Positions 8,087 through 16,543 of a stretch of DNA of 64,000 nucleotides are shown one piece after another. The notes beneath the pieces are model-generated. The model worked only from the letters and a program-made list of their open reading frames with translations, was not told the DNA's origin and searched no databases. The stretch covers positions 1 through 64,000 of the forward strand of contig JACYLU010000015.1 in NCBI GenBank assembly GCA_015272325.1, in the 5' to 3' direction. The DNA is from Synechococcales cyanobacterium C42_A2020_086. GTDB taxonomy: Bacteria > Cyanobacteriota > Cyanobacteriia > Elainellales > Elainellaceae. Positions within the stretch are counted from its first letter, which is position 1, and each line of letters opens with the position of its first letter. The position numbers and the translations under genes are program-made.

Positions 8087-10198
8087 TTACTCTTGATGCA
8101 TTTGCTTGCTGCACTCCTTTATTTCCGAGTATTCCCGAGGCAGTGTGAACCAGAACATAGTACCCTCACCGGGAGTGCTCTCTACCCCAATCTCGCCGCC
8201 GTGGGCTTGAATGATTTGCTGACAAAGATACAGTCCTAACCCCAATCCGACAGACTTAGGCTTGCTGCTGCCTCGAAAGTAGGGGTCAAACAGCTTTTTG
8301 CATTGATCAGCACTAATTCCAACGCCGTTATCTGCTACCGTGCAACGGACCCATGCCGCCTCTGCTTGGGCAGCAAGTGTGAGGGTCAGTCCGGGTGGGT
8401 TGTGTTTCAGAGCATTAGCAATCAAATTTTGATAGACACGAGTAAGCTGCAGGGGATCGGCATTAACGCGGGGCAGCTCGGGGGAAATGCGATTGTCTAA
8501 GGTGGTATTGGCTTTCTCGATCATCGGCAGCAGATCTGCCACCGCTGAGTTTACCAGACTGTGTAGCATCAGAGGCTTGGGATGCAGCGTGATTCCCCAG
8601 ATCTCGGCAGCATGGGTATCAATTAATGAGTTGATCAGCTCAAGCTGGCGTTGGTTACTTTCCTGCATTCGCTCCAGCACCTTGCGCGGCAGGATTAGCT
8701 CATCGCCGGACTGCTGACTGAGATTGTTTAGCACCATCGACGTGCCAAGTACCGGATTTCGTAAATCGTGCGAGACCGCATGCAGAAACAGGTTCAACTG
8801 ACGTCTCAACTCAGCTTCTAGGGTACGGAGCTGTTCGTTTTTTTGCTCTAACCCCAGGGAGTATTCTTCCAACTGCTGATGCGACTGTTTTAGTTCTTGC
8901 CGCATGTGGTTAAACGCATCCGCCAGTATACCCAGTTCATCGGCACGTTGCAGATTCACCGAGCGATCCCAATCCCCTAAAGCCAAGGCATTGGCCGCCC
9001 GACTCAATTGCAGAATCGGCTTTGTGATCCAACGGCTGGTGGCAATCCCCAAGGCAATGGCACCGGCTAACGCCAGCAAACACAGCAGAATCGTCAGGCG
9101 CGTGTTGGCGTAGATTTGCGCCATGAAATCGTCTTCAGGAATTGTAATTACCACGAGCCAGTCCAGTCCCTGGTCATTGCGGATAGGCTGAATCCGCACA
9201 AACTGAGTTCTGCCTTGAAAATCGCGGAACTCCAATTGGGAAGGGCGCTGCTGCAAGCCAAAATTAACCCGATCAAAGCTGCCAAACCGCTGCATCAGGA
9301 ATGTCGCGGTATCGCGGGTGAGCGGATCCAAGCTGCTGATAATATTCAATCGCTGTGGCTGCTTCTGGCTGGGAATGAACGGGGATTCAACTGAACTGGC
9401 AATCAGCTCACCGTCTAGCTCCATGATGAAAATTTGTCCCGACTGCCCAACCTTCAAGGTTTTGAGAAACTCGCTGATGCTAGACAAACTCAAGGTGGCA
9501 TCTGCGACCCCCACAAAATTGCCTTGCTGGTTATAGAGTGGTTGATCGGCCGAGATGACAAGATCGACATCAGGTGGAACCGTGACATAGGGATCGAGCC
9601 AAACCATGCGCCCAGCTTGCAGCGCTGCCTGATACCAATCGCGGGTGCGCGGGTCGTAGGGCGTTGTTTGCAGTAGTTCAACTCTTTTGCCCCAGTCGTT
9701 CAGCTTCCAAATTTGCAGGTTGGCATCTTGCCGCTGGTCGCGCAGGTTCATCACGAGCTTGCCCTGCGGATCGTACCCCACATCGATGTAGTCGCCCTTG
9801 GCCGTGCCGATAGCTAGAAAGGAAATTTGGGCAGGTGGCTCTGCATCCCCCGGCTGCCGCCGATTGAATCGCTGAAACTGATTCCAGAGATAATTGTCCA
9901 GAGAACTCACATCATCCAGGTTCAACAACCCCATCCGGACGGCGTCAGCATTAGTTTCGTTGGCGAGCCGCGGCATATCGAGATAGGTTTTCAGCGTCTG
10001 ATCGATGCGTTCTGCTACCTCACCTTCTAGCTGAGCAGCCAGATCCCGAACCGCCTCCTGCCCGTTGCGAAATGAAAGAAAGCCGATCAACCCCACGATC
10101 AGCAGCATTTGCAGCACAAACGGAATGATCAGAACAGCCCGCAGCGGAATTTGACCGAGCGTTTTAACCAAGAAGTGGCGAATAGAGGGCTTGGGCAT
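8087..10198 (-). CDS. Cache-HAMP sensor histidine kinase
   Basis: A 703-residue membrane sensor kinase. Order: transmembrane helix 21-43; extracytoplasmic double-Cache sensor about 45-365, with the marker YDPRTRDWYQ at 181-190; second helix 367-388; HAMP 389-440; a coiled coil; HisKA with phospho-acceptor His477 in FLHAVSHDLRNP; HATPase_c with N box NALKHNP, G1 DNGVGIS and G2 GLGLGLYLC. Cache domains usually bind small molecules such as amino or organic acids outside the membrane; the ligand here is not predictable. No response-regulator gene is adjacent, so the partner lies elsewhere. It is divergent from the photolyase gene. Confidence 0.92.
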   Translation of the reverse strand: MPKPSIRHFLVKTLGQIPLRAVLIIPFVLQMLLIVGLIGFLSFRNGQEAVRDLAAQLEGEVAERIDQTLKTYLDMPRLANETNADAVRMGLLNLDDVSSLDNYLWNQFQRFNRRQPGDAEPPAQISFLAIGTAKGDYIDVGYDPQGKLVMNLRDQRQDANLQIWKLNDWGKRVELLQTTPYDPRTRDWYQAALQAGRMVWLDPYVTVPPDVDLVISADQPLYNQQGNFVGVADATLSLSSISEFLKTLKVGQSGQIFIMELDGELIASSVESPFIPSQKQPQRLNIISSLDPLTRDTATFLMQRFGSFDRVNFGLQQRPSQLEFRDFQGRTQFVRIQPIRNDQGLDWLVVITIPEDDFMAQIYANTRLTILLCLLALAGAIALGIATSRWITKPILQLSRAANALALGDWDRSVNLQRADELGILADAFNHMRQELKQSHQQLEEYSLGLEQKNEQLRTLEAELRRQLNLFLHAVSHDLRNPVLGTSMVLNNLSQQSGDELILPRKVLERMQESNQRQLELINSLIDTHAAEIWGITLHPKPLMLHSLVNSAVADLLPMIEKANTTLDNRISPELPRVNADPLQLTRVYQNLIANALKHNPPGLTLTLAAQAEAAWVRCTVADNGVGISADQCKKLFDPYFRGSSKPKSVGLGLGLYLCQQIIQAHGGEIGVESTPGEGTMFWFTLPREYSEIKECSKQMHQE

Positions 10199-10360
10199 AA
10201 TCGGGGGCAGTGGAGTGGAGGCAGAGCTTGCCGCAAGACCGCGATGATCACTAGAATAGCGTTCCCTTCTGCTGCCTCACGTGTATGCTCATAGAGATTT
10301 CCGATCCCAGGAACTTGAAACTTCCTTATCCTGGTAAGAGTTCCGTCTCTCTGCTGCTTC

Positions 10361-11803
10361 ATGACCGATCTGATCATCTTCTGGCATCGTCGCGATCTGC
10401 GTACGGTGGACAACCTTGGACTTGCGGCTGCCCGCGACCGTAGTGCTCACATCGTGGGAGTGTTCTGTCTCGATCCAGCGATTCTCGACCGCGATGATGT
10501 TGCTCCTGCCCGTGTTACCTACCTGATTGGCAGCCTGCAAGCCTTACAGGAGAGCTACGCCCGCGCGGGCAGCCAGTTGATCATCCTCCAGGGATCACCG
10601 CTCGATAGGATTCCTGCCCTAGCTACTGCCCTACAAGCGACAGCGGTCTATTTCAATCGAGATGTGGAACCCTACGGACGGCAGCGCGACCGAGACGTAG
10701 CAGATGCCCTGCGGCAAGCTGGCATCGAGGTGCAGGCTTTCTGGGATCAGTTGCTGCATGCTCCTCAGCAGATCGTCACCAGCAGCGGGCAACCCTACAC
10801 AGTCTACACCCCTTTCTGGCGCAACTGGCGCAGCCAGCCTAAGCGGGATCCAGCTCCTGCGTTAACCACGCTCGCCGAGTTTACCGAAACAGAAGCCGAT
10901 GCGGCCGTAGCTGCTGGCGGTATTGCCTTACCTACTGCCAACGATCTCGGCTTTCACTGGGAAAATGAGTTGCCCATTGCCCCTGGCACCGAAGCAGCCC
11001 AGGCACGTCTGGAGGAATTTTGTAGTCGGGCGATTACCGAATACCGTGAACAGCGCAATTTTCCTGCCGTTGCTGGCACCTCGCAGTTGAGTGCTGCCCT
11101 GAAATTTGGCACCATTGGCATCCGCACGGTCTGGGCTGCGACCGAAGCGGCTCTTGCCAAGAGTCGCAGTGACGATACACGGCAACAGATCCAAACCTGG
11201 CAACAGGAGCTGGCTTGGCGAGAGTTCTATCAACATGCGATGTACTTTTTCCCTCAACTCGCTGAGGGGGCCTATCGCCCGGCACTGCAGCAATTCCCCT
11301 GGGACAATCGCGAAGATCATTTTCAAGCTTGGTGTGAGGGCAAAACCGGTTACCCGATTGTGGATGCGGCCATGCGGCAACTGAATGAGTTTGCCTGGAT
11401 GCATAACCGCTGCCGGATGATTGTTGCCAGCTTTCTTACCAAAGATCTGCTCATCGACTTTCGCTGGGGAGAAAAGTATTTTATGCAGCGATTGGTGGAC
11501 GGCGACCTATCGGCGAATAATGGTGGCTGGCAGTGGAGTGCCTCCAGCGGTATGGACCCAAAACCGCTACGCATCTTTAATCCAGCTAGCCAAGCGCAAA
11601 AGTTTGATCCCGACGGTGAATACATCCGCCAGTGGCTGCCAGAGTTGCGCAGTCTCGATACCGAAGCGCTTGTTACCGGCAAAATCTCCCAGGATGAGCG
11701 CGACCGTTGTGGCTATCCTGAACCGATTGTGGATCACAAAAAGCAGCAAGCGGTGTTTAAGCAGCGCTATCAACAGCAGAAACTCGTTCAGGCAGAATCC
11801 TGA
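10361..11803 (+). CDS. phr: Deoxyribodipyrimidine photolyase
   Basis: A 480-residue class I photolyase-cryptochrome family protein. The N-terminal LIIFWHRRDLRTVDN and cofactor-domain block are followed by the FAD-binding region: WQQELAWREFYQHAMYFFP, AMRQLNEFAWMHNRCRMIVASFLTKDL (about residues 336-362), and WQWSASSGMDPKPLRIFNP. These match the 8-HDF-type cyclobutane pyrimidine dimer photolyases of cyanobacteria; it repairs UV dimers using blue light. The length is standard and all core motifs are intact. A DNA-repair photolyase is more likely than a cryptochrome, but that distinction is inferred. ATG at 10361, weak ribosome-binding site. Confidence 0.92.
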   Translation: MTDLIIFWHRRDLRTVDNLGLAAARDRSAHIVGVFCLDPAILDRDDVAPARVTYLIGSLQALQESYARAGSQLIILQGSPLDRIPALATALQATAVYFNRDVEPYGRQRDRDVADALRQAGIEVQAFWDQLLHAPQQIVTSSGQPYTVYTPFWRNWRSQPKRDPAPALTTLAEFTETEADAAVAAGGIALPTANDLGFHWENELPIAPGTEAAQARLEEFCSRAITEYREQRNFPAVAGTSQLSAALKFGTIGIRTVWAATEAALAKSRSDDTRQQIQTWQQELAWREFYQHAMYFFPQLAEGAYRPALQQFPWDNREDHFQAWCEGKTGYPIVDAAMRQLNEFAWMHNRCRMIVASFLTKDLLIDFRWGEKYFMQRLVDGDLSANNGGWQWSASSGMDPKPLRIFNPASQAQKFDPDGEYIRQWLPELRSLDTEALVTGKISQDERDRCGYPEPIVDHKKQQAVFKQRYQQQKLVQAES

Positions 11804-12044
11804 GTTAGTCCACGGCCCTGCTCGCGGCATCGCAGCTCCAGTTTCCAGTCAATCCGTAATTTCCTCGGTTGAAGTGTTAAATTTCGGCTGTTTTTTTAGC
11901 CTTGGATGAAGATTGGTCTGCGTCGTTGAGCCATGCAGGCTGCGTCTTTTCTAGAAAACCCGTCTTTTCGCGAATGCCGTGGCCCTAAAGGTATTTGTAA
12001 ATTGGGATACATACAATCAATATTGACTGATGGAGTCACTGCTG

Positions 12045-13001
12045 ATGAACAAAATGAATAGGCGGTTTTCGCTTAGACTGCTATCGGTTACAGGTGCTAT
12101 GGCTGGACTCTCGCTCGCTACTTTAGCAGTTGCTCCGGCTCAAGCAGCCTCGTTTAGTCTCAATCTCAAGCAGGTGACGGGCGATCCGGCAGAAGTCAAA
12201 ATCACCGTCGATGATGAACAAGCTGGAGCCGGCAAGCTATTTGTCAGAGTCGATGTTGCTGAAGGCTACATTGGCGACATTCGCGGCATCTTTTTCAACC
12301 TCACCGACACCACGCTGTTGAATGGTTTATCAATCACGGGTCAGGATATCACTCACTCGGTGTTAGGTGGCACCAAAAATACCGGCGGCGGCAACAACAT
12401 GAATGGAGCGAGCAGTGACCCGTTTAATATTGCCATCGAGATTGGCAATGCCGGCATCGGTAGTTCTGGTGGCAACGCGAAAAATGCAGGCAAAGGCAAC
12501 ACTAAGGGCAAATCCTCTACCGGCTCAACCACTGGATCAACCGTTGCTGCTGATATTCGCTCTACATCCTTCGTGCTCTCTCACCAATCAACTCCTTTGA
12601 GCCTGTCTTTGTTTGATAAGCAGAGCATCGGCGTACGGTTAATGAGCGTTGGTGCCAATCGGGAGGGTAGCAGCAAGCTGGTTGGAACGGTCACTCTGCC
12701 GGCATTGCCTAGCCCACCTCAAGAACAACCCCCTCTGCCAATGCCCGAGGGTCCTTCGCTGCCGGATCCTGTGGCTGAGGTGCCCAATCCTCCGGTGGTC
12801 GATCTGCCTCCCAGTAATCCTGAGACATCTACCCCACCTACCCCTCCGATGGAGAATATCTACCTTCCAGTGCATGGCGAATTCCCAGAGGATCGCACAG
12901 AAGCACCCGTGGAGGTTCCTGAGCCGGGTACTGCCTTAGCACTGACCTTAGGAGGCATCGCTGCCCTGAAGGGGTTGAAGCGCCAGCGCACGCTGAGCTA
13001 G
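12045..13001 (+). CDS. PEP-CTERM sorting domain protein
   Basis: A secreted protein of 318 residues from the ATG at 12045, chosen because GGAG lies about 8 bases upstream; an ATG at 12030 adds five residues. A signal peptide is clear (RRFSLRLLSV then a hydrophobic core ending APAQAAS). The central domain is rich in Gly/Asn/Ser, a proline-rich spacer with repeated PP and NPP follows, and the C terminus is VPEPGTALALTLGGIAALKG then KRQR: motif, hydrophobic helix and basic tail. That tripartite end is cut by exosortase and suggests cell-surface or exopolysaccharide attachment. No exosortase gene is in the window. Function of the folded part is not known. Confidence 0.85.
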   Translation: MNKMNRRFSLRLLSVTGAMAGLSLATLAVAPAQAASFSLNLKQVTGDPAEVKITVDDEQAGAGKLFVRVDVAEGYIGDIRGIFFNLTDTTLLNGLSITGQDITHSVLGGTKNTGGGNNMNGASSDPFNIAIEIGNAGIGSSGGNAKNAGKGNTKGKSSTGSTTGSTVAADIRSTSFVLSHQSTPLSLSLFDKQSIGVRLMSVGANREGSSKLVGTVTLPALPSPPQEQPPLPMPEGPSLPDPVAEVPNPPVVDLPPSNPETSTPPTPPMENIYLPVHGEFPEDRTEAPVEVPEPGTALALTLGGIAALKGLKRQRTLS

Positions 13002-13072
13002 TCGGACAGAATGTGCTGAGGCCATAATCGAATTGCTTTTCACCCTAACAGAGTCTAAAACTACGGCTCACT

Positions 13073-13112
13073 AGGTGCCACTGCTGGAGCAGAGCGCACC
13101 TTTTTTATTTTA
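13073..13112 (+). terminator. Rho-independent terminator of the PEP-CTERM gene
   Basis: AGGTGC (13073-13078) pairs with GCACCT (13096-13101), with an inner CTGC/GCAG stem in the loop, followed directly by TTTTTTATTTTATT. It lies 72 bases after the stop codon. Confidence 0.75.
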
Positions 13113-13233
13113 TTAAAGTTTTTTGTGAGGCTTCGTAATCCTACGAAGGGTTGCTGTAGTTCGTCCTAATCGAATTCCTTGGTTTCTGGTGGAGGAATGG
13201 GCTACACCCTGCTCAGGTCTAGACAATCTTATG

Positions 13234-13246
13234 CTACATCTTGTAG
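13234..13246. promoter_or_regulatory. Perfect dyad CTACA-TCT-TGTAG
   Basis: A 13-base inverted repeat about 25 bases before the open frame at 13269. It could be an operator, but there is no independent support. Confidence 0.25.
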
Positions 13247-13268
13247 TTTTATGTAGTAAGATCTCTTT

Positions 13269-13520
13269 TTGCCCCTCATGGTTTTCCTAGAGACTTGGAT
13301 GCTGCGCTTTAATTTGAACAGGGCGTTCTGGAATGAACATCCTGACTCAATTGAGCTGCATTTAGGAGGCATGACAGCCTACGATCACGAAAGTAAGGGT
13401 GTGTATGCGGTTCGACCGGTGGGGATGCCGCCACAATTCACAAAACGGGTTACACAGCTGAGGTTTACGCAGAGGTTTACCCAACTGAATACTTTAGACT
13501 GTCCAGTTCAGAGTGGTTAG
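13269..13520 (+). CDS. Doubtful small open frame, unknown protein
   Basis: An 83-codon frame (TTG at 13269, first ATG at 13278) that I do not recognise. The first 55 residues look protein-like (LRFNLNRAFWNEHPDSIELH); the rest contains repeated FTQR/FTQL from a short DNA duplication. For it: a stem-loop with a T-run at 13567-13606 lies 46 bases after its stop and a dyad lies upstream, which would frame a transcription unit. Against it: weak start signals and no known family. Treat as hypothetical. Confidence 0.33.
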   Translation: MPLMVFLETWMLRFNLNRAFWNEHPDSIELHLGGMTAYDHESKGVYAVRPVGMPPQFTKRVTQLRFTQRFTQLNTLDCPVQSG

Positions 13521-13566
13521 CGGCTGTTTGGGATAAATCCCTTAGATAGCGCCTGATGAACGCTTC

Positions 13567-13606
13567 CCCCCGCTCTCTGTGGTCTCAGATGTCGGGGGTT
13601 ATTTTT
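13567..13606 (+). terminator. Stem-loop with T-run before the HNH gene
   Basis: CCCCCG (13567-13572) pairs with CGGGGG (13593-13598), loop of 20 bases, followed by TTATTTTT. It ends just before AAGGAG, the ribosome-binding site of the HNH gene, so it either ends an upstream transcript or is a leader structure of the HNH mRNA. Confidence 0.5.
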
Positions 13607-13622
13607 AAGGAGTCTTTCAGCA

Positions 13623-14159
13623 ATGCCAGCTCAACAGTCCCATCTCCAACCTGCTGTGTTGCAGAATTCGGTGGTCGTGTTCTCTAAAAACTACCTGCCG
13701 TTGGCTCGTATCAACATTAAGCGGGCAATTGTGTTGCTGGTCACTGGGCAAGCGGAATCTCTGGAACTGGGCAACCCAACGACGTGGGAGGTGCGCTCAC
13801 CCAGTATGGTTTTGCAGGTGTCGGAGCATATTCGTCTCACTGGGGGCAATCCGGAACGGCTCTGGAAAGTACCTCCTGTGAACCGTCGGGAAGTGCTACG
13901 GCGCGACAACCACACCTGCCAATATTGCGGTAGCACCAAGCATCTGACCATCGATCACGTGATTCCGCGCTCTCGGGGTGGCTCCCACACCTGGGACAAC
14001 GTTGTGACTGCCTGCGAGCGCTGTAACTCCTTGAAGGGGAACCAACTTCCTCATGATGCCAACATGATTCCCCGGACCAAACCCAAGGCACCCGCCCACC
14101 CCGCCGTGGCATTTGCCGAGCAGTTCTGGAAGGCCCAGCAAACCCGCGAGGAAGGATAG
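13623..14159 (+). CDS. HNH endonuclease
   Basis: A 178-residue protein with a complete HNH nuclease domain at about 90-140: zinc pair Cys99/Cys102 (CQYC), catalytic Asp111-His112 in IDHVIPRSRGG, Asn126 in DNVVTAC, and the second zinc pair Cys131/Cys134 with Asn135 and Lys138 (CERCNSLKG). The N-terminal 85 residues (VVVFSKNYLPLARINIKRAIVLL) form a conserved domain that always precedes this HNH type in cyanobacteria. It is widespread and often single copy in that phylum, which suggests a housekeeping DNA role rather than restriction; that is inference. ATG at 13623 with AAGGAG 11 bases upstream. A 127-residue gene follows after 20 bases. Confidence 0.9.
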   Translation: MPAQQSHLQPAVLQNSVVVFSKNYLPLARINIKRAIVLLVTGQAESLELGNPTTWEVRSPSMVLQVSEHIRLTGGNPERLWKVPPVNRREVLRRDNHTCQYCGSTKHLTIDHVIPRSRGGSHTWDNVVTACERCNSLKGNQLPHDANMIPRTKPKAPAHPAVAFAEQFWKAQQTREEG

Positions 14160-14179
14160 GACCAGGAGACGCAGTACCT

Positions 14180-14563
14180 ATGTTGAAACTCACCTACACC
14201 GATGCTGGTCTACATCTAGAGCGACTGGGGACCTCTCTAGAAGTGATGGTGGCTCAGCGCGTGATTTTGGCGTTGCGGGTCGGCTATCCGCTACAGGTGG
14301 AGCCTAGCCGCGCCTCCTTTTTGCTGGCAGCCTGCACACCAGGCTTATCGCACCTTGAGGCAGCTCTGCAGCACGATTGTAGTGCCATCAGCATTACACC
14401 AGTGGATGCCGAGTTTGTAGAAATCAGCTTACAGGGCAGTTGGGTGGCGGCTGGCTCCCATGCTCATGAAGGCATGTTTTTGGCGGCCTTTTCTGACCCT
14501 ATTGAGTTTGTTCTGTATTCGCTATGGACGCTGACCCAGTCTCAGGTTTCATTTCTGGTCTAG
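14180..14563 (+). CDS. Conserved hypothetical protein paired with the HNH nuclease
   Basis: A 127-residue protein of unknown function, starting 20 bases after the HNH gene, so the two are probably cotranscribed. It has alternating hydrophobic segments (RVILALRVGYPLQVEPSRASFLL) and an aromatic C-terminal part (FVLYSLWTLTQSQVSFLV), no clear membrane anchor, and no cysteine or catalytic signature I can recognise. It resembles cyanobacterial proteins annotated only as hypothetical. Its place next to the nuclease suggests a shared process but nothing in the sequence shows which. Confidence 0.7.
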   Translation: MLKLTYTDAGLHLERLGTSLEVMVAQRVILALRVGYPLQVEPSRASFLLAACTPGLSHLEAALQHDCSAISITPVDAEFVEISLQGSWVAAGSHAHEGMFLAAFSDPIEFVLYSLWTLTQSQVSFLV

Positions 14564-14866
14564 CGATCCGTTGAGGAAGGGTTTTTGAGACTGAACGATG
14601 CAGTGAGTACACTCGGTTCTCTCTAAAGCAGTTCCCTCTAAAGTAGGTTGGCAAGAGTATCGCTCAACCTTGACAATCGCTTTTGCCGGCTCACAATGTA
14701 AAGAGGCTGAGGGCAGTGAGCGCTGGTCAGCGTGTAGCGGTTTGTCAGTTAATTGCATCAGCCTGTCATTCGTTTGGCAGTAGTTTGATCGATCTCGAGT
14801 CATCTTGAATGGTTCACTCAGGATTCTGAATCGCCCTAGTTTTCCCTGTCTTATTTAGAGCTGGTT
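14564..14866. other. Intergenic region
   Basis: 303 bases with no supported gene. CTCTAAAG occurs twice about 20 bases apart near 14620-14640. I see no hairpin with a T-run and no clear promoter. Confidence 0.6.
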
Positions 14867-16435
14867 ATGGAATTTGTCTCTGATCCGCCCATCTCTCTCA
14901 AGATTGAGAAAATGCGGCAGCGTGTGCGCTGGCGAGATCCAGCTATTGTGCAGCGGGGCATCGACCAAACCCAGCTTGTCATCGATGACGGCGTAGCAAC
15001 AGAGCCAGATGGCTGCTTTTCCTTTATGGTGCTGGGCGACAGTGGTTCAGGCTCGCACCGGGGGCACAACCCGCAGCGGCAGATCGCTGAAATGATGCTC
15101 AACCACAGCCAAGATTGTGGATTTGTGCTGCACACCGGAGATGTGGTCTATTTGGTGGGTTCTAGCGAGTACTACTACAAAAATTTCATCAGCCCCTACC
15201 GAGAGCTACTCGTTGGCGGTGAGCGCCCGCACCAGATCGCTTATGACCAGATGACCTTCAACCTGCCGTTTCTGCCGGTACCTGGCAATCATGACTACTA
15301 TGATTTGCCGCTGCTGTATGGAGTCCTAGCTCAGACGGTCTTACCCTTGCGATATTTGCTGCGCTCTCGGATTGATCTAGACGTGGGCTGGCGAGGCTCT
15401 AGCCAAGGTAAGGTTTACGCCCAGGCCTTTTTAGATTACTTGCTAGCTCACAAGGGTCCAGCGTTGGCTGAGCATCTCGACCGGCACTACACAGCCCAAA
15501 ACGGCACCGCTCGCTGTCTACGCTATCAGCCGGGACACTTTACCCGTCTTCCTAATCGTTATTACTGCTTCCGTTATAAAGGCATTGATTTTTTTGCGTT
15601 AGATTCCAACACGTTCAACGAGCCTGCTCCTCTGTCTCAGGATGCCAAAGGTGCTGCCCATCGCCAGAAGCTAGAAAAGCAGCGGGCAGAGGTACGACAA
15701 GAGCAACACGAGCTGATGCAGCAATCGATGCAGATCACTCCTACCCAACCCGATGAAGCAGAGCGCCTTGACGACATCCGCATCAAGCTGGAACAGCTCG
15801 AAGAGGTCGAAAAAGACATTAATAAGCAGCTAGCATCTGGGCGAGAGCGGGTCATTGATACCGAACAATTGAACTGGCTGAAGCAAAGCCTGATTGAGTC
15901 GTGGTCTACCGAGGCAGTACGGGGGCGTGTACTGTTTTTTCACCATCCACCCTATGTCACCGAAGCCACAAAATGGCAGCAGGCTCAAACTCTAGCGGTG
16001 CGCCATCGGCTGCGGGAGGTACTCGATCAAGTAGCAGCGGCTATTGGCGAACCGGCACAGCAACGTCCCTTAGTCGATCTGGTGCTGAACGGTCATGCCC
16101 ACTGTCTGGAATACTTGCGCACTGGCGACACTGGTCATGCCGATTCGCACATTCCCTGGATTGTGTGTGGTGGCAGCGGCTACAGCCTGCGGCGACAGCG
16201 CCCAGAAGGACCTGAACTCACAGAATCTGATAACGCAGAGCCAGTCCGTCCGGTCGCGGAATCTCTGCTGTTTGTGGGACGAAATGGCAGCGGCTCCGAC
16301 CGGCGACGTCCCTACTCCTGCCTGCGCATTGATGTTCACGCTGGTACACCACCCAAGTTCGTGGTTCAACCGCTCGTTGCCGAGCGCTATCGACATCAGT
16401 GGTATGAACCGGTATTCAAGCCGTTTGAGCTATGA
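14867..16435 (+). CDS. Metallophosphoesterase with coiled-coil insertion
   Basis: A 522-residue calcineurin-like phosphoesterase. The dinuclear metal motifs are intact: GDSGSG (Asp58), HTGDVVY (Asp92), PGNHDYYD (Asn141, His142), FFHHPP and LNGHAHCLEY. Between the fourth and fifth blocks lies a highly charged insertion at about 258-335 (KLEKQRAEVRQEQHELMQQ and IKLEQLEEVEKDINKQL) predicted by eye to form a helical hairpin or coiled coil, which is unusual for the family. There is no signal peptide. The substrate could be a nucleotide, phospholipid or phosphoprotein and cannot be told. Upstream and downstream genes run separately. Confidence 0.85.
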   Translation: MEFVSDPPISLKIEKMRQRVRWRDPAIVQRGIDQTQLVIDDGVATEPDGCFSFMVLGDSGSGSHRGHNPQRQIAEMMLNHSQDCGFVLHTGDVVYLVGSSEYYYKNFISPYRELLVGGERPHQIAYDQMTFNLPFLPVPGNHDYYDLPLLYGVLAQTVLPLRYLLRSRIDLDVGWRGSSQGKVYAQAFLDYLLAHKGPALAEHLDRHYTAQNGTARCLRYQPGHFTRLPNRYYCFRYKGIDFFALDSNTFNEPAPLSQDAKGAAHRQKLEKQRAEVRQEQHELMQQSMQITPTQPDEAERLDDIRIKLEQLEEVEKDINKQLASGRERVIDTEQLNWLKQSLIESWSTEAVRGRVLFFHHPPYVTEATKWQQAQTLAVRHRLREVLDQVAAAIGEPAQQRPLVDLVLNGHAHCLEYLRTGDTGHADSHIPWIVCGGSGYSLRRQRPEGPELTESDNAEPVRPVAESLLFVGRNGSGSDRRRPYSCLRIDVHAGTPPKFVVQPLVAERYRHQWYEPVFKPFEL

Positions 16436-16464
16436 GATTTAGGCAGTAGATTTAGACAATTAAG

Positions 16465-16494
16465 CAGGCAAGATGTGTAAACAGGCAAGATGTG
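16465..16494. repeat. Direct repeat CAGGCAAGATGTG x2
   Basis: The 13-mer occurs at 16465-16477 and 16482-16494 in the 108-base gap between two convergent genes. Confidence 0.85.
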
Positions 16495-16543
16495 ACTCAT
16501 CGCCCCTCAAAGGTGCCGGGACTGGCCCCTAGGATCGATAGGA

